Below are positions 17,748 to 29,460 of a stretch of DNA of 64,000 nucleotides, one piece after another. Position 1 is the first letter of the stretch. The number at the start of each line of letters is the position of its first letter. Position numbers and translations under genes: made by a program. A model generated the notes under the pieces. It did no database searches. It was not told the DNA's origin and saw only the letters and a list, made by a program, of their open reading frames with translations. Source of the stretch: Drosophila persimilis (taxonomy: Eukaryota; Arthropoda; Insecta; Diptera; Drosophilidae); contig NW_020825530.1 in NCBI RefSeq assembly GCF_003286085.1, positions 1 to 64,000 of the forward strand, in the 5' to 3' direction.

Positions 17748-18719
17748 TTGGTTATCTTCTATCGTCTCGTGAGACCCCCTAGTGATCTTTCAAATGATCA
17801 AGCTTTATCCGCTATAATTATAGCTATATATAAAGCTATAATTATAGAAGAAACACATTGCAGAGCCCATAGAGGACTAGACGAAAATTACAAACAAATA
17901 ACTAAGTTGTATTATTGGCCAAACCTGCACAAAAAATTAAAAGAATATATAAAAAATTGTGAGATCTGTAACAAAAACAAATATCACAGACACCCTGTAA
18001 AAATTCCAATTGGGGAAGCTCCCATTCCAGCAAAAGAAGGAGATCAATTACACTTAGACATATACTATGCCCAAAACCTAACATTCATAACTTGTATAGA
18101 TTCTTATTCCAAATACTTGGTGGTCAAGGAAATTCAAAGTAAATTAAACACTGAAAATAAGGTAATGGAAATTTTGCAACACTTTCCGTTAGCAACATCA
18201 TTAATGACTGACAACGAACCAAGCTTTACTTCAGCACAATTTAGATCATTCATACAAAGAAGTAACTTAACTATTTATTATGCTGATCCCAGACACAGCA
18301 CCTCAAATGGTCAGGTAGAAAGCGTACATTCCACACTAACAGAAATAGCGCGGTGCATCAAGGATGAACTAAATCTAACAGATTATTCAGAAATAATAAT
18401 AAGGGCGGCACTGAAATATAACCTGACGATACATTCAACGACCAATCAAATGCCATATGACATATTGTATAACAAAATAGAGCACAAAAACAATCCAATA
18501 TTACTTAAAGAAGCTCAGACCAAAATGCTTAAGCTACATAACAAAGATAGAAGAGAAAAAGATTATAAAATAGGAGAAGTAGTTTATGAAAAGAAATTCG
18601 GGGAAAGAAATAAACTTCAATCCCGATACAAAAAGCAGGTAGATAAGGAAAATCGACCGAATAAAATTATAATCAACAATAGAAACAGAATTATACATAA
18701 AGATAACATTAAATATTAA
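17748..18719 (+). pseudogene. Integrase of gypsy-like errantivirus
   Basis: Starting near residue 36, the zinc-binding domain is readable as THCRAHRGLDENYKQI (HH pair) and CEICNKNKYHRHP (CC pair). The core has HLDIYYAQNLTF, LMTDNEPSFTSAQF and STSNGQVESVHST, which gives a full DDE set. The C-terminus contains YKIGEVVYEKKF and is strongly basic. The frame is intact to a natural stop at 18719, 16 bases before env. The first ~30 codons are divergent, and the RT part that should precede it is absent, so the protein could not be made as part of Pol. Its function would be cDNA insertion. Confidence 0.8.
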
Positions 18720-18735
18720 ATATTTTTTCCAGAAA

Positions 18736-21262
18736 ATGTATGCGAATATACTTATACTGACTTTTGTTATATTGACGAGTTCGGAAGTAATCGACTATAC
18801 GCATAGTGACTATCTATTGCTCAACGACGTCAGAGACGTTTACACTTATGAAACATACGCTGAACTTTTCCATATTACTAATTTGAGTTTTTATAGAGAG
18901 ATAATTGATATAGAATCCAAATATGTCAACAAATCAATTAATTCAGACGATGAGTGGGAAATATCAATGGACTTAAGTCTATTAAAATTAATGATTTCAG
19001 AATTAGTTCCAAAACGGAATGAAAGGGGAATTAATGAATTAGGTACCATTTGGAAATGGATAGCAAGCAGCCCTGATCATGACGACTTTTTGAAAATACA
19101 AAATAAAGTGAATGAATTAACTGAAAATAATAATAAACAGTTTGTAATAAATTCCAAATTTTTCAAAGAAATTGAATTGCTATCAATTCATTAAAAAATG
19201 TCATCTTCAATAAAAACGATACTGAGAAAGCATCGTTTAAAATTAATAACTTTTGACCTACTAAATTTAGTTGATACCATAACACTCTTAAAAGTAAACA
19301 TTTTCAATACAAAAATTTTAAATAAAAACGAAATAGAGGACATTTATAAGCATGAAAAACATCCTGTTGAACTATCTGATCTGCTGGACATTGCAACGGT
19401 TAAAATAATTCGAAATGCAGATTTAATAATCATTTACATAAAATATCCTCAAATTAAAGATATTTGAAAGTTTTACCATGCAAGAGCCATCTCACAAAAT
19501 GATGGAATGTTAGTTATAAGTGAAAAAGTTTGTGAATGTAAGGAGAAATACTATTTAATGAATAATTTTAAAAGTGAAACTTTTAACAATTACGCACAAA
19601 TAAATTTAAAGAAGACCTGTTTCACCAATTTACTTAATGGCTTTAAAGCCAACTGCACTAAAAAAAGGGAAACGAGGGGGAACGTTGTGAGTTGCTGCGG
19701 ACACCGCAACTCTAAGGTTATACCCGATACTAAGTCAGTATGGCTCTCCTCCGGCAGACGCCGCTAATATTTAACGACACGACAAAGAGTGCGTGCGAGA
19801 GAGACAGAAAATCAGTCTGAGCGTGACGTCGGGCGCTGCGTAGCCACTGCAAATTGATTTGTTCCTTTTGGCTAAAAAAATGGTCTGATCTGATCCAGAT
19901 TCAGCAATCTAATAGATATGGTCATTATCTATGATTCTGCGTTTTTAGTTTTCTCAAATCTGCAATATTGTGGATGCAACAGATTTTCGTCCTTTGTGGG
20001 GGCGGATGGGGGTGGGGCGAAATTCTGAGATATACGTTTTATAGTGACATCTTAAAGGAGTGTGTGCACCAAATTTGGTTACTCTAGCCTTAATAGTCTC
20101 TGAGATTTGTGGTTGCCTCAGATTTTCGTCCTTTGCGGGGGCGGAAGGGGGTGTGGCGAAATTTGGACAGGAAACGGTCAAGGTCCGATATCACAGGAGT
20201 GTGGATACCAAATTTGGTTGCTCTGGCTTTTATAGGTTCTGAGATCCTTGAACTCATATTTTGCAATTGGCAAAACCGACCATGAAACCTGTGTGTTAGA
20301 GTGAGACAGAGCGAGAAAGAGTGAAATTGTTTTCGTGATTCTGGCTGTAATAATTATACGATCTGGTTCAGATTTTGCACTCTAGAAGATATAGTCATCT
20401 TCTACGATTCTGCGTTTTTAGTTTTCTCGTATCGTCGAAATTGTGGATGCCACAGATTTTCGCCCTTTGTGGGGGCGGAAGTGGGCGGGGCAAAGTTTTG
20501 AAATATTTTTGGAGCAGTGACATATCACAGAAGTCTGGATCCAAAACATCGTTGCTCTAGCTCTTATAGTCTTTGAGCATTAGGCGCTGAAGGGGACGGA
20601 CAGACGGACAGACGGACAGACGGACGGACGGACAGACAGACAGGGCTCAATCGACTCGGCTATTGATGCTGATCAAGAATATATATACTTTATAGGGTCG
20701 GAAACGATTCCTTCTGGACGTTACACACATCCACTTTTACCACAAATCTAATATACCCCAATACTCATTTTGAGTATCGGGTATAAAAAACAAAGAAATA
20801 GACATCATTCAGGATGGTCCCATATTAGTTTCAGGCAAAAATATCGTAGACAATACTACTTTGTTAGGTTCGTATCTCCTTATATTCAACCACACAATTT
20901 TAATAAATAATATAACCCATGATAAGGGTAAAATTCTAAGATATATATCGCATCATAGATATAGCGATTTTGAATTAGTTGATTATATACAATCGAATGA
21001 TAAGCAATTTTCTTTTGATAATGTTAATATTTTAAATCCCGTTATAACATTAGGTAATACGGCCTTCCCATTAACAACATTATTTTTAATCATTTTGATA
21101 TTGATAATGTTATTTTACTTCGGCTATAAATTAACCAAATTTGTACTTATTAAATCAATAAGAATACCGTCAGAAGAAATAGTGGAAAGCAGCATTCAAA
21201 TACTGTCAGAAGAAATTAGAGCTCTATCAGAACTTCAAAATGTATCGGGACGAAACATTTAA
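18736..21262 (+). pseudogene. env: Env of gypsy-like errantivirus, split by DINE-1 and broken
   Basis: Errantivirus envelope proteins are F-like membrane fusion glycoproteins. Segment 18736-19194 opens with a hydrophobic signal peptide (ILILTFVILTSS) and holds a furin-type site, KRNER, followed by GINELGTIWKWIASSPD, the hydrophobic stretch typical of these Envs. A stop precedes 19198-19467, and further env-like codons run at 19507-19670. The DINE-1 then intervenes, and the frame resumes at about 20786-21262 with a long membrane anchor (TTLFLIILILIMLFYFGY) and a cytoplasmic tail. Three or more stops or shifts plus the insertion make it nonfunctional. I describe the parts only and offer no joined reading. 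Confidence 0.75.
19671..20785 (-). mobile_element. DINE-1/INE-1-like non-autonomous Helitron, copy A
   Basis: A complete copy of about 1.1 kb. On the minus strand it begins TATACCCGATACTC, with a palindrome around AAAATGAG, and contains a GTCC/GTCT microsatellite and three related modules of about 130-150 bases (AGAGCAACCAAATTTGG to ACGAAAATCTG). It ends with a hairpin (GAGTTGC/GCAACTC arms), then CAACGTTCCCCCTCGTTT. A 3' hairpin near the terminus, no target duplication and a flanking A/T run fit Helitrons of the DINE-1 type. It interrupts errantivirus env. Confidence 0.7.
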
Positions 21263-21273
21263 GAATTGGGGGG

Positions 21274-21408
21274 AGTCTTGATCTAGAAGATCGCGCAAAC
21301 CCTTTGTCCGGAATCCTTTGTGACCCTCAACTTAAATCTATATCTGTGAACTTAGAAGTTAAATAAAAACTTTTTAAAAACGCAATCCGCTACCGCAGTT
21401 ATTTAATT
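21274..21408 (+). repeat. Short 3' LTR of gypsy-like errantivirus
   Basis: Begins AGTCTTGATC after a G-rich tract and ends TTTAATT, with an AATAAA signal at 21362-21367. At about 135 bases it is much shorter than the several hundred expected, so it is probably internally deleted. It abuts the next element's gag directly. Confidence 0.5.
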
Positions 21409-21415
21409 TGCATGA

Positions 21416-22213
21416 GGATGGATGAGTTTATTTATCGAGTACGTTCTCTAACGCAACAAAATCTTTATAACAATTATCAATTGCTTTGTGATCACTATCT
21501 TTTATTCGTTTCTATCTATCTTTCTATTCTATCTTTTATTCGCGGGAAAATCTAGTGATTGGTACTGGAAATTCCATCGAACTTACCCAAACTTTAATTG
21601 GTATACGTTTTGTATAGAGTTTAGACGAAGATTTGAAGATGTTGAGACCGACTATGATATCTGGGAAAAGATTAGGACACGTCGTCAGGGCGAAAACGAA
21701 TCCTTCGATGACTTTCAATATGCTATCGAAGATCTCGTGGATAGGCTTCAAAATTCGGTTACAGAAAAAGATGTTGTGAATCTACTTATTAGAAATTCCA
21801 AGCCCACTCTTCACCCCGAGCTTCTTCACTTAAAGATTGCCAACAGATCGCTATTACGACGAGAGGTACGTAAGCACGAGCAGTTTTATAACGATATAAA
21901 ATCGGTCAAGCAAAGGACTCTTCGCTCATACGTATTGGAATTGTCAGGTCCAGACGATAGCGAGCAGCTATTCGATGACTTGGTCGAGCATAATGAAGTG
22001 TGTCAAATACAACGTCGTACTTCACAGACAGTTCCAACTTTCTAGAACTGTGACAACAAAGGTCATAAATTTGACGATTGTGTAGGTCCTCGTAAGATCT
22101 TTTGCTACGGGTGTGGAACAAAATATACTTACAAGCCGGTATGTGTCAAATGTAAGCCTCCGGGAAACCTGCAGAAGGTTGTGTTAAACAACAACAAGCA
22201 GACACATCCTTAG
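21416..22213 (+). pseudogene. Gag of Ty3/gypsy element B
   Basis: MDEFIYRV at 21420 starts the capsid region. It passes through a slippery TTTC-rich stretch into the main frame at 21488-22045, with SSDWYWKFH, NWYTFCIEFRRRF and DYDIWEKIRTRRQGENES. A TAG one base away from a Trp codon ends this frame inside the first zinc knuckle. The following codons still read NCDNKGHKFDDC and CYGCG...CVKC, so two knuckles are recognisable up to the stop at 22213. Homologous motifs occur in the minus-strand gag near 60.8 kb. Nonfunctional. Confidence 0.7.
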
Positions 22214-22221
22214 AAAAAAGT

Positions 22222-24305
22222 TTGCAAGAATCACCTACTAGTTTAACGAAAGACCAAAGTTTAAGGGAGCCTAAGATCAGCTCACAAACAGTAGAGGAAA
22301 CCCTGCCTACGGCATATCATTATTCATTTACTCCTTTACCTGAAAGGGAAGCAAATTATATTACGACGCGTAAGAAAATTTTTGATAAGATAGATAGTTT
22401 TAAATTTGTAAGAAAGCCCAAACGTTCAACTAAAAGTTTAAGACAATTTTGGAAGATGGTTCGCAAGAATAAGAACAAGTTTGTTTCAGCTATATTTCTT
22501 AGCTCGGATAACAGGCTGTATACCAATGTCACCATTGAAGGCAGTGATTACATAGCTTTGTTGGATTAGGGGGCCACAATCAGTTGTATTGGAGGCTCAG
22601 CCGCGAAAGAAATGTTGGCGCATTGCAAGGTTAAAAAGTGTTCAGGAGCAATACGAACGGCTTACGATACTGTAAGTAAGGTTATAGGCAAGCTGGTAAC
22701 ACAAATTAATTACCGTGGATGCACTAGGTCTAGGTCTGCCCTAGAAATGTTTCTTATTCCTGAACTCAAGCAAGACGTCTATTTGGGGATAGACTTCTGG
22801 CAAAAATTTGGACTTTTAGATAAAATCACACACACTGCAGAGGTATCTGAATTAGATGTTGGAGGTACGGATGACGTCGAAGAACCACCGAACCTACATA
22901 AATTGACAGCAGACGAGAGAATTCGCTTAGATAAAGTGATAGGTTGTTTTCCATCTTTCGCTACTGAAGGATTAGGCCGTACCAGTTTAGCCACACACTC
23001 TATAGATGTTGGAGCAGCTATTCCCGTAAAGCAACGACATTGGCCGGTATCACCAGCCATTGAGAAATTGATGTTTGCCGAGTTGGACAATATGCTTGCG
23101 CTCGATGTTATAGAGGAGTCGACTAGTCCCTGGAGCAGTAATTGCGTTTTGGTAAAGAAAGGCGAAAAATATAGACTGTGTCTCGATTCAAGAGAAGTGA
23201 ACAAGGTTACAAGACGGGATGCATATCCGTTACCACATATTGATGGTATTCTAAGTCGGTTACCACCCGCTCGTTACATCACTGGATTAGACATCAAACA
23301 CGCATTTTGGCAAATCCCGTTGGATGAACAATCGCGACAGTACACTGCATTTACAGTGCCTAACCGACCGTTATATCAATATAAAATGATGCCTTTTGGT
23401 CTTTGCTATGCCGCTCAAACTCTCTGTAGACTAATGGATCGAGTTATTCCAGCTCATCTTCGTACACGTGTGTTTGTATATTTAGATGATCTACTTGTTT
23501 TATCAGAGGACTTCGAGTCGCATTTACTGTTGTTACAGGAGATAGCGTTGTGTCTACGCAAAGCAAATCTAACCATTAACATAGGGAAAAGAAATCACGT
23601 ATTTGGGTTTTATGTTTGGTAATGGTCAGATAAAGACAAATCCAGACAAAATCAAGGCCATCTCGAAGCTCCCTGTGCTAGTTACCGTTAAGCAACTGCG
23701 ACGAATTTTGGGGTTATCCGGTTGGTACCGACGTTTCGTTGAAAATTATGCTACCGTTAGTTTTCCCCTAACCGAGTTGCTTAAGAAGAAAAAAAAAAGA
23801 TTTACAGTGGAATGAGGATGCTCAACAGTCGTTTGAGACCTTAAAGTCCTGTTTAACCGCATCACCCATTTTGATAACTCCTGACTTCTCAAAACCTTGT
23901 ATTTTGCTGTGTTTTAGCGCAAGAACGCGACGGCGTTGAATTGCCAATTGCTTACATGTCAGAAAAATTATTCAAGGCACAACGTAATTATTCGGTTACC
24001 GAACTAGAGTGCTTAGCAATCATAAAGGGATACAAAAATTCCGCTCTTATATTGACAGACAGGACTTCGTAGTCATAACCGATCACGCAGCACTTAAATG
24101 GTTAATGCAACAAAAAGATTTATCGGGTAGATTAGCCAGATGGTCTATGAAATTGCGTAGTTTCACATTTAATATCCTACATAGAAAGGCGACACTGAAT
24201 GTTGTCGCTGACACTCTATCGCGTCAGGATGAACCGGCTATAGAGGAGCTCACGCAAATAAACCCCATGGTTGATCTAGACTCAGATCAATTCAAATCAG
24301 CTTAG
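22222..24305 (+). pseudogene. Pol of Ty3/gypsy element B: protease, RT, RNase H
   Basis: Frame 22222-22569 ends at a TAG exactly in the protease active-site triplet: D, stop, then GAT. The same frame reopens, and 22612-23622 carries YLGIDFW, the RT fingers and palm YRLCLDSREVNK, TGLDIKHAFWQIPL, MMPFGLCYAAQTLCR and FVYLDDLLVL. A shift near 23600 leads to 23603-23815 (RRILGLSGWYRRF), and an A-run near 23796 shifts again. RNase H is fragmentary: [21 protein letters not shown] at 23950-24015 and VITDHAALKWLMQQ, ending VADTLSRQ (24009-24305). Nonfunctional. Confidence 0.8.
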
Positions 24306-24463
24306 TATCTGAGTTTAATAGAAAGCATTCAACAGAATCAGAGTAAGTTTCCAGACTTGAAAGTGATAGACGGTCAAGTTTTCAAAAGGACAGTATTCGC
24401 TTCCATCAGGGTTAATTACGAACGTATTATATCAAGCTCATGACGCCCCTAGCTCCGCACATT
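24306..24463 (+). pseudogene. Integrase of element B, N-terminal part before the insertion
   Basis: Codons after the RNase H stop continue as spacer and reach LYQAHDAPSSAH near 24430-24462, the first histidines of the zinc-binding domain. The reading is interrupted at CATT (24460-24463) by the 3.1-kb insertion. The next conserved residues (CGMSKTIEKL) follow at 27582. Confidence 0.6.
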
Positions 24464-27400
24464 TGTAGTTTTCAGTCTTCGCCAGTGAGTTAGGGCCAGA
24501 GCCTATTTAGGCTCTAACTCCATTGGCCAATAGATTGTTTTTTTCTGACCTCATGTTAATAGGAAGCTAGGTTCGAAGGCGCGCATTCTTGCTGTGCTCG
24601 GGTCCAGCTCGTCGGATTGGTCGGGGTTCTTTCTCCCCTAGCTACACAGTTTTCCTGACACAAATCAATATAATTCAAAAAAAAATAAACAGGATCTCGA
24701 CGTTAATATCAATAACCAAAAAAAAAAAATCCTTTCCACTCTGCGCCGATACGCATTTAGAAAACGCTTAGAAAAAGTGTAGTTCGTCTTCTGTCTGATG
24801 GAGGGAACAGCGGTGATATATGTCCCTAATCTTTACCCACCCAACCATGACAAACGCGTTTACATTCGGGCGTTGTCCCAATTCAAAGATCCAACATCTT
24901 CTAGTGCATTTTGAGGGAGATAAGCATAAGTACTTGACGGACGGAGATAATATTTAGTTTAGGCAGACATACTCATGATTACAAATTCCTTTTATTTTTA
25001 TGTTAAAGGTCCCTAACCATGTGAGATTGTATTGATATATATATTTTTTTTACATAAATTACAGATATAATCCGATTCCTTACATTTACAAATAAACAAA
25101 AATATACAGACTTCCTTCTTCTTGGATCAGCAAACAAAAAACTTAATTATTTGAGCATTTGAGGGGGGAAATATTCTTTCAAATCAGTATATATATATTT
25201 ACTTTAACAAACTTACGCCTGCATTGGTGTATAGGCATTGTGGTTTCAGCCACAAGTGGTACTCACAGTAATTGTTTAAACTCATCGGTGTATCGTTGGG
25301 CCCAAGATGATTTTGACGGATTCATTTGTATACGCTGTGTAATTTAGAGGTTGGTCAGTATAAATGTATATATATATATAAAGAGAAACACATTATCCCA
25401 AACTCATATTGCTCAGTTTTCAAAATCTTCAGTTACTTTACAAATTTACTCATTGGAGGAAGCTATTTAGTTACTACAATAATCAACACAATGATAAACG
25501 AGATATGAATATGTGGATCTAAACAGCTGGTTCTTAGAGCAGCAGCGTATAGTGATAATTATACCCGATACTCAAAATGAGTATTGGGGTATATTAGATT
25601 TGTGGTAAAAGTGGATGTGTGTAACGTCCAGAAGGAATCGTTTCCGACCCCATAAAGTATATATATTCTTGATCAGCATCAATAGCCGAGTCGATTGAGC
25701 CATGTCTGTCTGTCCGTCTGTCCGTCTGTCCGTCCGTCCGTCTGTCCGTCTGTCCGTCTGTCCGTCCCCTTCAGCGCCTAATGCTCAAAGACTATAAGAG
25801 CTAGAGCAACGATGTTTTGGATCCAGACTTCTGTGATATGTCACTGCTACAAAAATATTTCAAAACTTTGCCCCGCCCACTTCCGCCCCCACAAAGGGCG
25901 AAAATCTGTGGCATCCACAATTTTAAAGATACGAGAAAACAAAAAACGCAGAATCGTAGAGAATGACCATATCTTTTAGACTGCAGAATCTGAATTGGAT
26001 CGTATTACTATTATAGCCAGCATCAAGAAAACAATTTCATTTTTTCTCGCCCTGTCTCTCTCTAACACACAGGTAGCATAGGCGGCTTTGCTTAGAGTAA
26101 AACATTAGCGCCTAGATCTCAGAGACTATAAAAGCTAGAGCAACCAAATTTGGTATCCACACTCCTAATATATCAGACCGAGACGAGTTTGTTTCAAAAT
26201 TTCGCCACACCCCCTTCCGCCCCCGCAAAGGATGCAAATCTGGGGATATTCACAAATCTCAAAGACTATTAACGCTAGAGTAACCAAATTTGGAATCAGC
26301 ACTTCTCTTAGATCTCACTATAAAACGTGTATCTCAAAATTTCGCCCCACCCCCTTCCGCCCACACAAAGGACGAAAATCTGTTGCATCCACAATATTGC
26401 AGATTCGAGAAAAACTAAAAACGGAGAATCATAGATAACGACCATATCTATCAGATTGCTGAATCTGGATCAGATCAGATAATTTTTGTAGCCAAAAGGA
26501 ACAAATCAATTTGCAGTGGCTACGCAGCGCCCGACGTCACGCTCAGACTGATTTTCTGTCTCTCTCGCACGCACTCTTTGTCGTGTCGTTTAATATTAGC
26601 GGCGTCTGCCGGAGGAAAGCCATACTGACTTAGTATCGGGTATAACTGTAGAGTTGCGGTGTCCGCAGCAACTCACAACGTTCCCCCTCGTTTTTTATGT
26701 GATAATGATAAAGGCAAACGGGAACTTGCACTTGAAATTTAACTTGAGAAACACGGGAATCAAAATAAACACAAATCTGCTGACAGCAAGAGTGGTTCTG
26801 AAGCAATGTGGTTTAGGCTAGCCTAATTACTCAATCCTTTGTAAATTTTCGTAGGTTGGTGACGATTATGTCCTCCGGTTTTTTTGAGATCGGCAGGTTC
26901 AAACTGAAGTTCGGACATCCAGCAGTGGTGTATGGTGGTTGGTCTTTCACGAGCCGTAAATGATTTCCGATATTGAGCTAGCCCAACTTCAACGGTTCAG
27001 CCTTCACTTTGCCGCCGTGGATGTGCACTGCACTAACTCCCAAACGGTCAGCTTTGCTGTTTTAGTAGTTGATACCGTAGATTGGTTGGCCGGCTTGGCT
27101 GTATTAAGATTTTTCAGTACTCCTATCCCTTTGCTTCTTTCAAGAATTTCACTTTATTTGCACTTTTCCCTCGGGTAGTTCAGCTAACGCCACTCTTCGG
27201 ATTTATTAATCCAAATAAACAGTGTATGATTAGATAATAGAGAAAAATTGGAAGTTATGTAACTCCACGTGTCTTCAGCATTCACTCTGCGATTGCGAAA
27301 ATCACGAAAATCTATATATACGTGTGCCGTAAGTGAAACTATGCAGGGGAATGATTTCACATGAATAAAGTCTATTCGCCCGTACCTATTGCATTCATAA

Positions 27401-27581
27401 GCTGAGCTTTAAGCTTTAACATAACTGTGCAATCGGATGATCTTCTGGATCTCCTGCATTCCACCAATTTCTTCGAGCTATGCTAGCGAGGGCGGTATGA
27501 AAAGTATCTTTCTAGAAGGTGTACCTAACTTGTTCGACCTTTTCCTTTTTTCTTTTGATTTTCGAATAGTTGGACACTACA
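24464..27581. mobile_element. Unclassified 3.1-kb insertion, TGTAG...CTACA ends, 4-bp target duplication
   Basis: The insertion is bounded by CATT at 24460-24463 and 27582-27585, and its ends are inverted (TGTAGT and ACTACA read outward). Removing it restores continuous integrase reading, so the boundaries are firm. It contains a DINE-1 (25560-26692); the other ~2 kb has no long coding frame and no pair of direct LTRs. Features seen are AT-rich runs, A-runs at 24677-24686 and 24719-24729, and TATATA stretches near 25030 and 25370. A decayed LTR element, a DNA transposon remnant or a foldback-like element are all possible. Confidence 0.6.
25560..26692 (+). mobile_element. DINE-1/INE-1-like non-autonomous Helitron, copy B
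   Basis: A complete copy starting TATACCCGATACTC with palindrome arms GATACTC and GAGTATT (about 25567-25585). The GTCC/GTCT microsatellite is at 25703-25766, three homologous modules follow, and the terminal hairpin is at about 26651-26674 before CAACGTTCCCCCTCGTTTTT. It lies inside the unclassified insertion, so it is the youngest layer there. Confidence 0.7.
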
Positions 27582-28579
27582 CATTGTGGGATGAGTAAAA
27601 CCATAGAGAAGCTTAAAAGATATTTATTCTGGCCTCGCATGGTTAGCCAGACGCGCAAGTACATATCTGAATGCACCGTTTGTCGCACGACCAAGAGTCC
27701 GAATATGATTCTTAGACCTCCTATGGGTAAACCATTCACTTCGGATAGGCCGTTTCAGAAATTATACATAGATCTCTTAGGACCATACCCACGCACGAAA
27801 AAGGGAAACATAGGATTGCCCATAGTTGTCGATCACACTACTAAGTTCCATTTTCTGTGTCCCCTGAAGAAATTTACAGCCCCTAAGATCTGTGAATATC
27901 TGGAAGGGTCTGTCTTTTATACATTTTGGGTGCCAGAAGTCATCTTGTCAGACAATGGATCCCAATTTAAATCTAGCTACTTTTAGGCATTTTTAAATAG
28001 CTTCGGTATAACACAAAAATGCACAGCTATGTATTCACCGCAAGCGAATGCCAGCGAGCGACTGAACAGATCCGTGATAGCTACGCTACGAGCTTATATC
28101 GGTAACGAACATTGCAATTGGGACTGTAACCTGAATGCCATACCTTACATAGGAGTACAGGGTATTCTCCATATTTTCTAGTATTTGGTCAAAACATGAT
28201 GTTGAATGGGAAGGGTTACGCACTCTTGCGTAAACTAGACCTTTTGAACGACGATACTAGAATAGAGAACCCAGATTCCTTGCAGCTAATCCGGCAACAG
28301 GCTAAAGCGAATGTCAATAAGGCACACGGAGAAAATTCGCATAGATACAATTTACGCTGCCGTGATACACAATTAAAGATTGGAGATTTGGTATATGCTA
28401 GAAATTTCACACACAGTAGTGCTATAAAAAAGTTTAGTTCTAAACTAGCCCCTGTGTTCATTCCCGCTCAGGTAATTAAAAAGCGAAGTCCGTACTATTA
28501 CGAATTGGTCGATCGACTATCTCGGCGTGTAGTATTTCAGATCAGGAAATTATCTCTCCTAATCAAGTTCTTCAGATAA
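27582..28579 (+). pseudogene. Integrase of element B, remainder
   Basis: Resumes in the zinc-binding domain (CGMSKTIEKLKRYLFWPRM, CTVCRTTKSP), then the core LYIDLLGPYPRTKKG, VILSDNGSQFKS and, after a TAG at 27984-27986, SPQANASERLNRS with the catalytic Glu. A further shift precedes 28196-28579, the C-terminal module (NLRCRDTQLKIGDLVYARNF, FSSKLAPVFIPAQVI). It stops at TAA 28577-28579, inside the 59-base segment shared with 17665-17723. Nonfunctional because of the insertion, the stop and the shift. Confidence 0.75.
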
Positions 28580-28620
28580 TTATTCGTCGAGCAGGTCTTG
28601 TATAAATATCTGTGGTGTAG
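28562..28620 (+). repeat. 59-bp segment, second copy
   Basis: Identical by eye to 17665-17723. Its first 18 bases encode the last codons of element B integrase, so this is the more likely source position. Immediately after it, a 17.6-like gag starts in mid-protein. Confidence 0.9.
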
Positions 28621-29458
28621 CATCTCCGGATTGTACCCAACAGAAGACCTCCGGCAACAAAGCATCATGTACGGAGCCACTGAGGGTCACCCGTGCGGAC
28701 GAGCACAACTTTTATCACAGAGCCTTCAACCCAACACCTGGTGTGATCTAAAAGAAGCCCTAATCAGCAAATTCAACAACCACACTCCCTACGAGAAGCT
28801 ACTACAACAATTATACGATACCAAATTCAATGGGATTATTCGTAAGTTCATAGAGGAACAGAAAATTAAGTCAAATGTTATAGTGAGTAAACTAAATCTG
28901 GATACTAGCGCAGAAAATAAGACAATCTATAAAAACGCTCTGGAAAATGCCACCAGACATACCATAGAAGATGCTCTACCCAATAGACTGTTCATCATAT
29001 TAGCAAAGAAAGACATTTCTACTATGGCTAATCAAAAAAAATCAGCTCAAGAGTTAGGAATCTACGAAAATTTCGTAAATGATAACAAGAATCACGAACA
29101 CTCAAGAAACGGAAATAACAATCGTAGGAACGTTGGAACTTATTACCCTCACTATAGTAGTAACGATTATAACAATCAAAACCCAAGTACTTCCAGAAAT
29201 AATCATGGATCGAATCGAAATAATTCAGGAAATAATGCCGTAAATAATAATGGATTATTTAACGAATTTAGAAACTCCTTAAACCAGTGCAGAGTACAGA
29301 ATCCCACTAACTCTCAAATCAATCAGACTCAGGCAGGTAGCAGTGCACCGAATCAGCCAGTCAAACGATCTAGGGAAAGCCAAAGTGGACATATGAAAAT
29401 GGATGTAAATTTTCAGCAGAGCGCCTCAGAAGAAATCGAGGAAATAATAAAAAATTAA
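28621..29458 (+). pseudogene. Gag of 17.6-like errantivirus, copy 1, 5'-truncated
   Basis: Homologous to 45963-46802 of copy 2 almost base for base. It enters at SGLYPTEDLRQQ, 38 codons after the start seen in copy 2. The N-terminal half holds the capsid-like region (LISKFNNHTPYEKLLQQLY, IIRKFIEEQKIKSN). The second half is very Asn-rich (NNQNPSTSRNNHGSNRNN) and ends in basic and acidic tracts without a zinc knuckle, as in many errantivirus Gags. It stops at 29456-29458, with pol following at once in another frame. Confidence 0.75.
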
Positions 29459-29460
29459 GA

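Larger units (their letters stand above)
17724..21408 (+). mobile_element. Gypsy-like errantivirus, 3' part (IN-env-LTR)
   Basis: An insect endogenous retrovirus fragment carrying integrase, env and a 3' LTR, with gag, protease and RT missing. Env is split by a DINE-1 (19671-20785). A G-run at 21267-21273 serves as polypurine tract, and the LTR begins AGTCTTG. It differs from the 17.6-like copies at 28621-49846 in both IN and env. Confidence 0.75.
21409..28620 (+). mobile_element. Ty3/gypsy element B, decayed, with nested insertion
   Basis: Contains gag, protease, RT-RNase H and integrase but no recognised LTR. Integrase is cut by a 3.1-kb insertion at 24464-27581 with CATT duplicated on both sides. 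The gag resembles the minus-strand gag at 60178-61333 (shared FIYRV motif and spacing). I cannot place it in a named family. Many stops and shifts mark it as old. It ends in the 59-base segment at 28562-28620. Confidence 0.75.
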
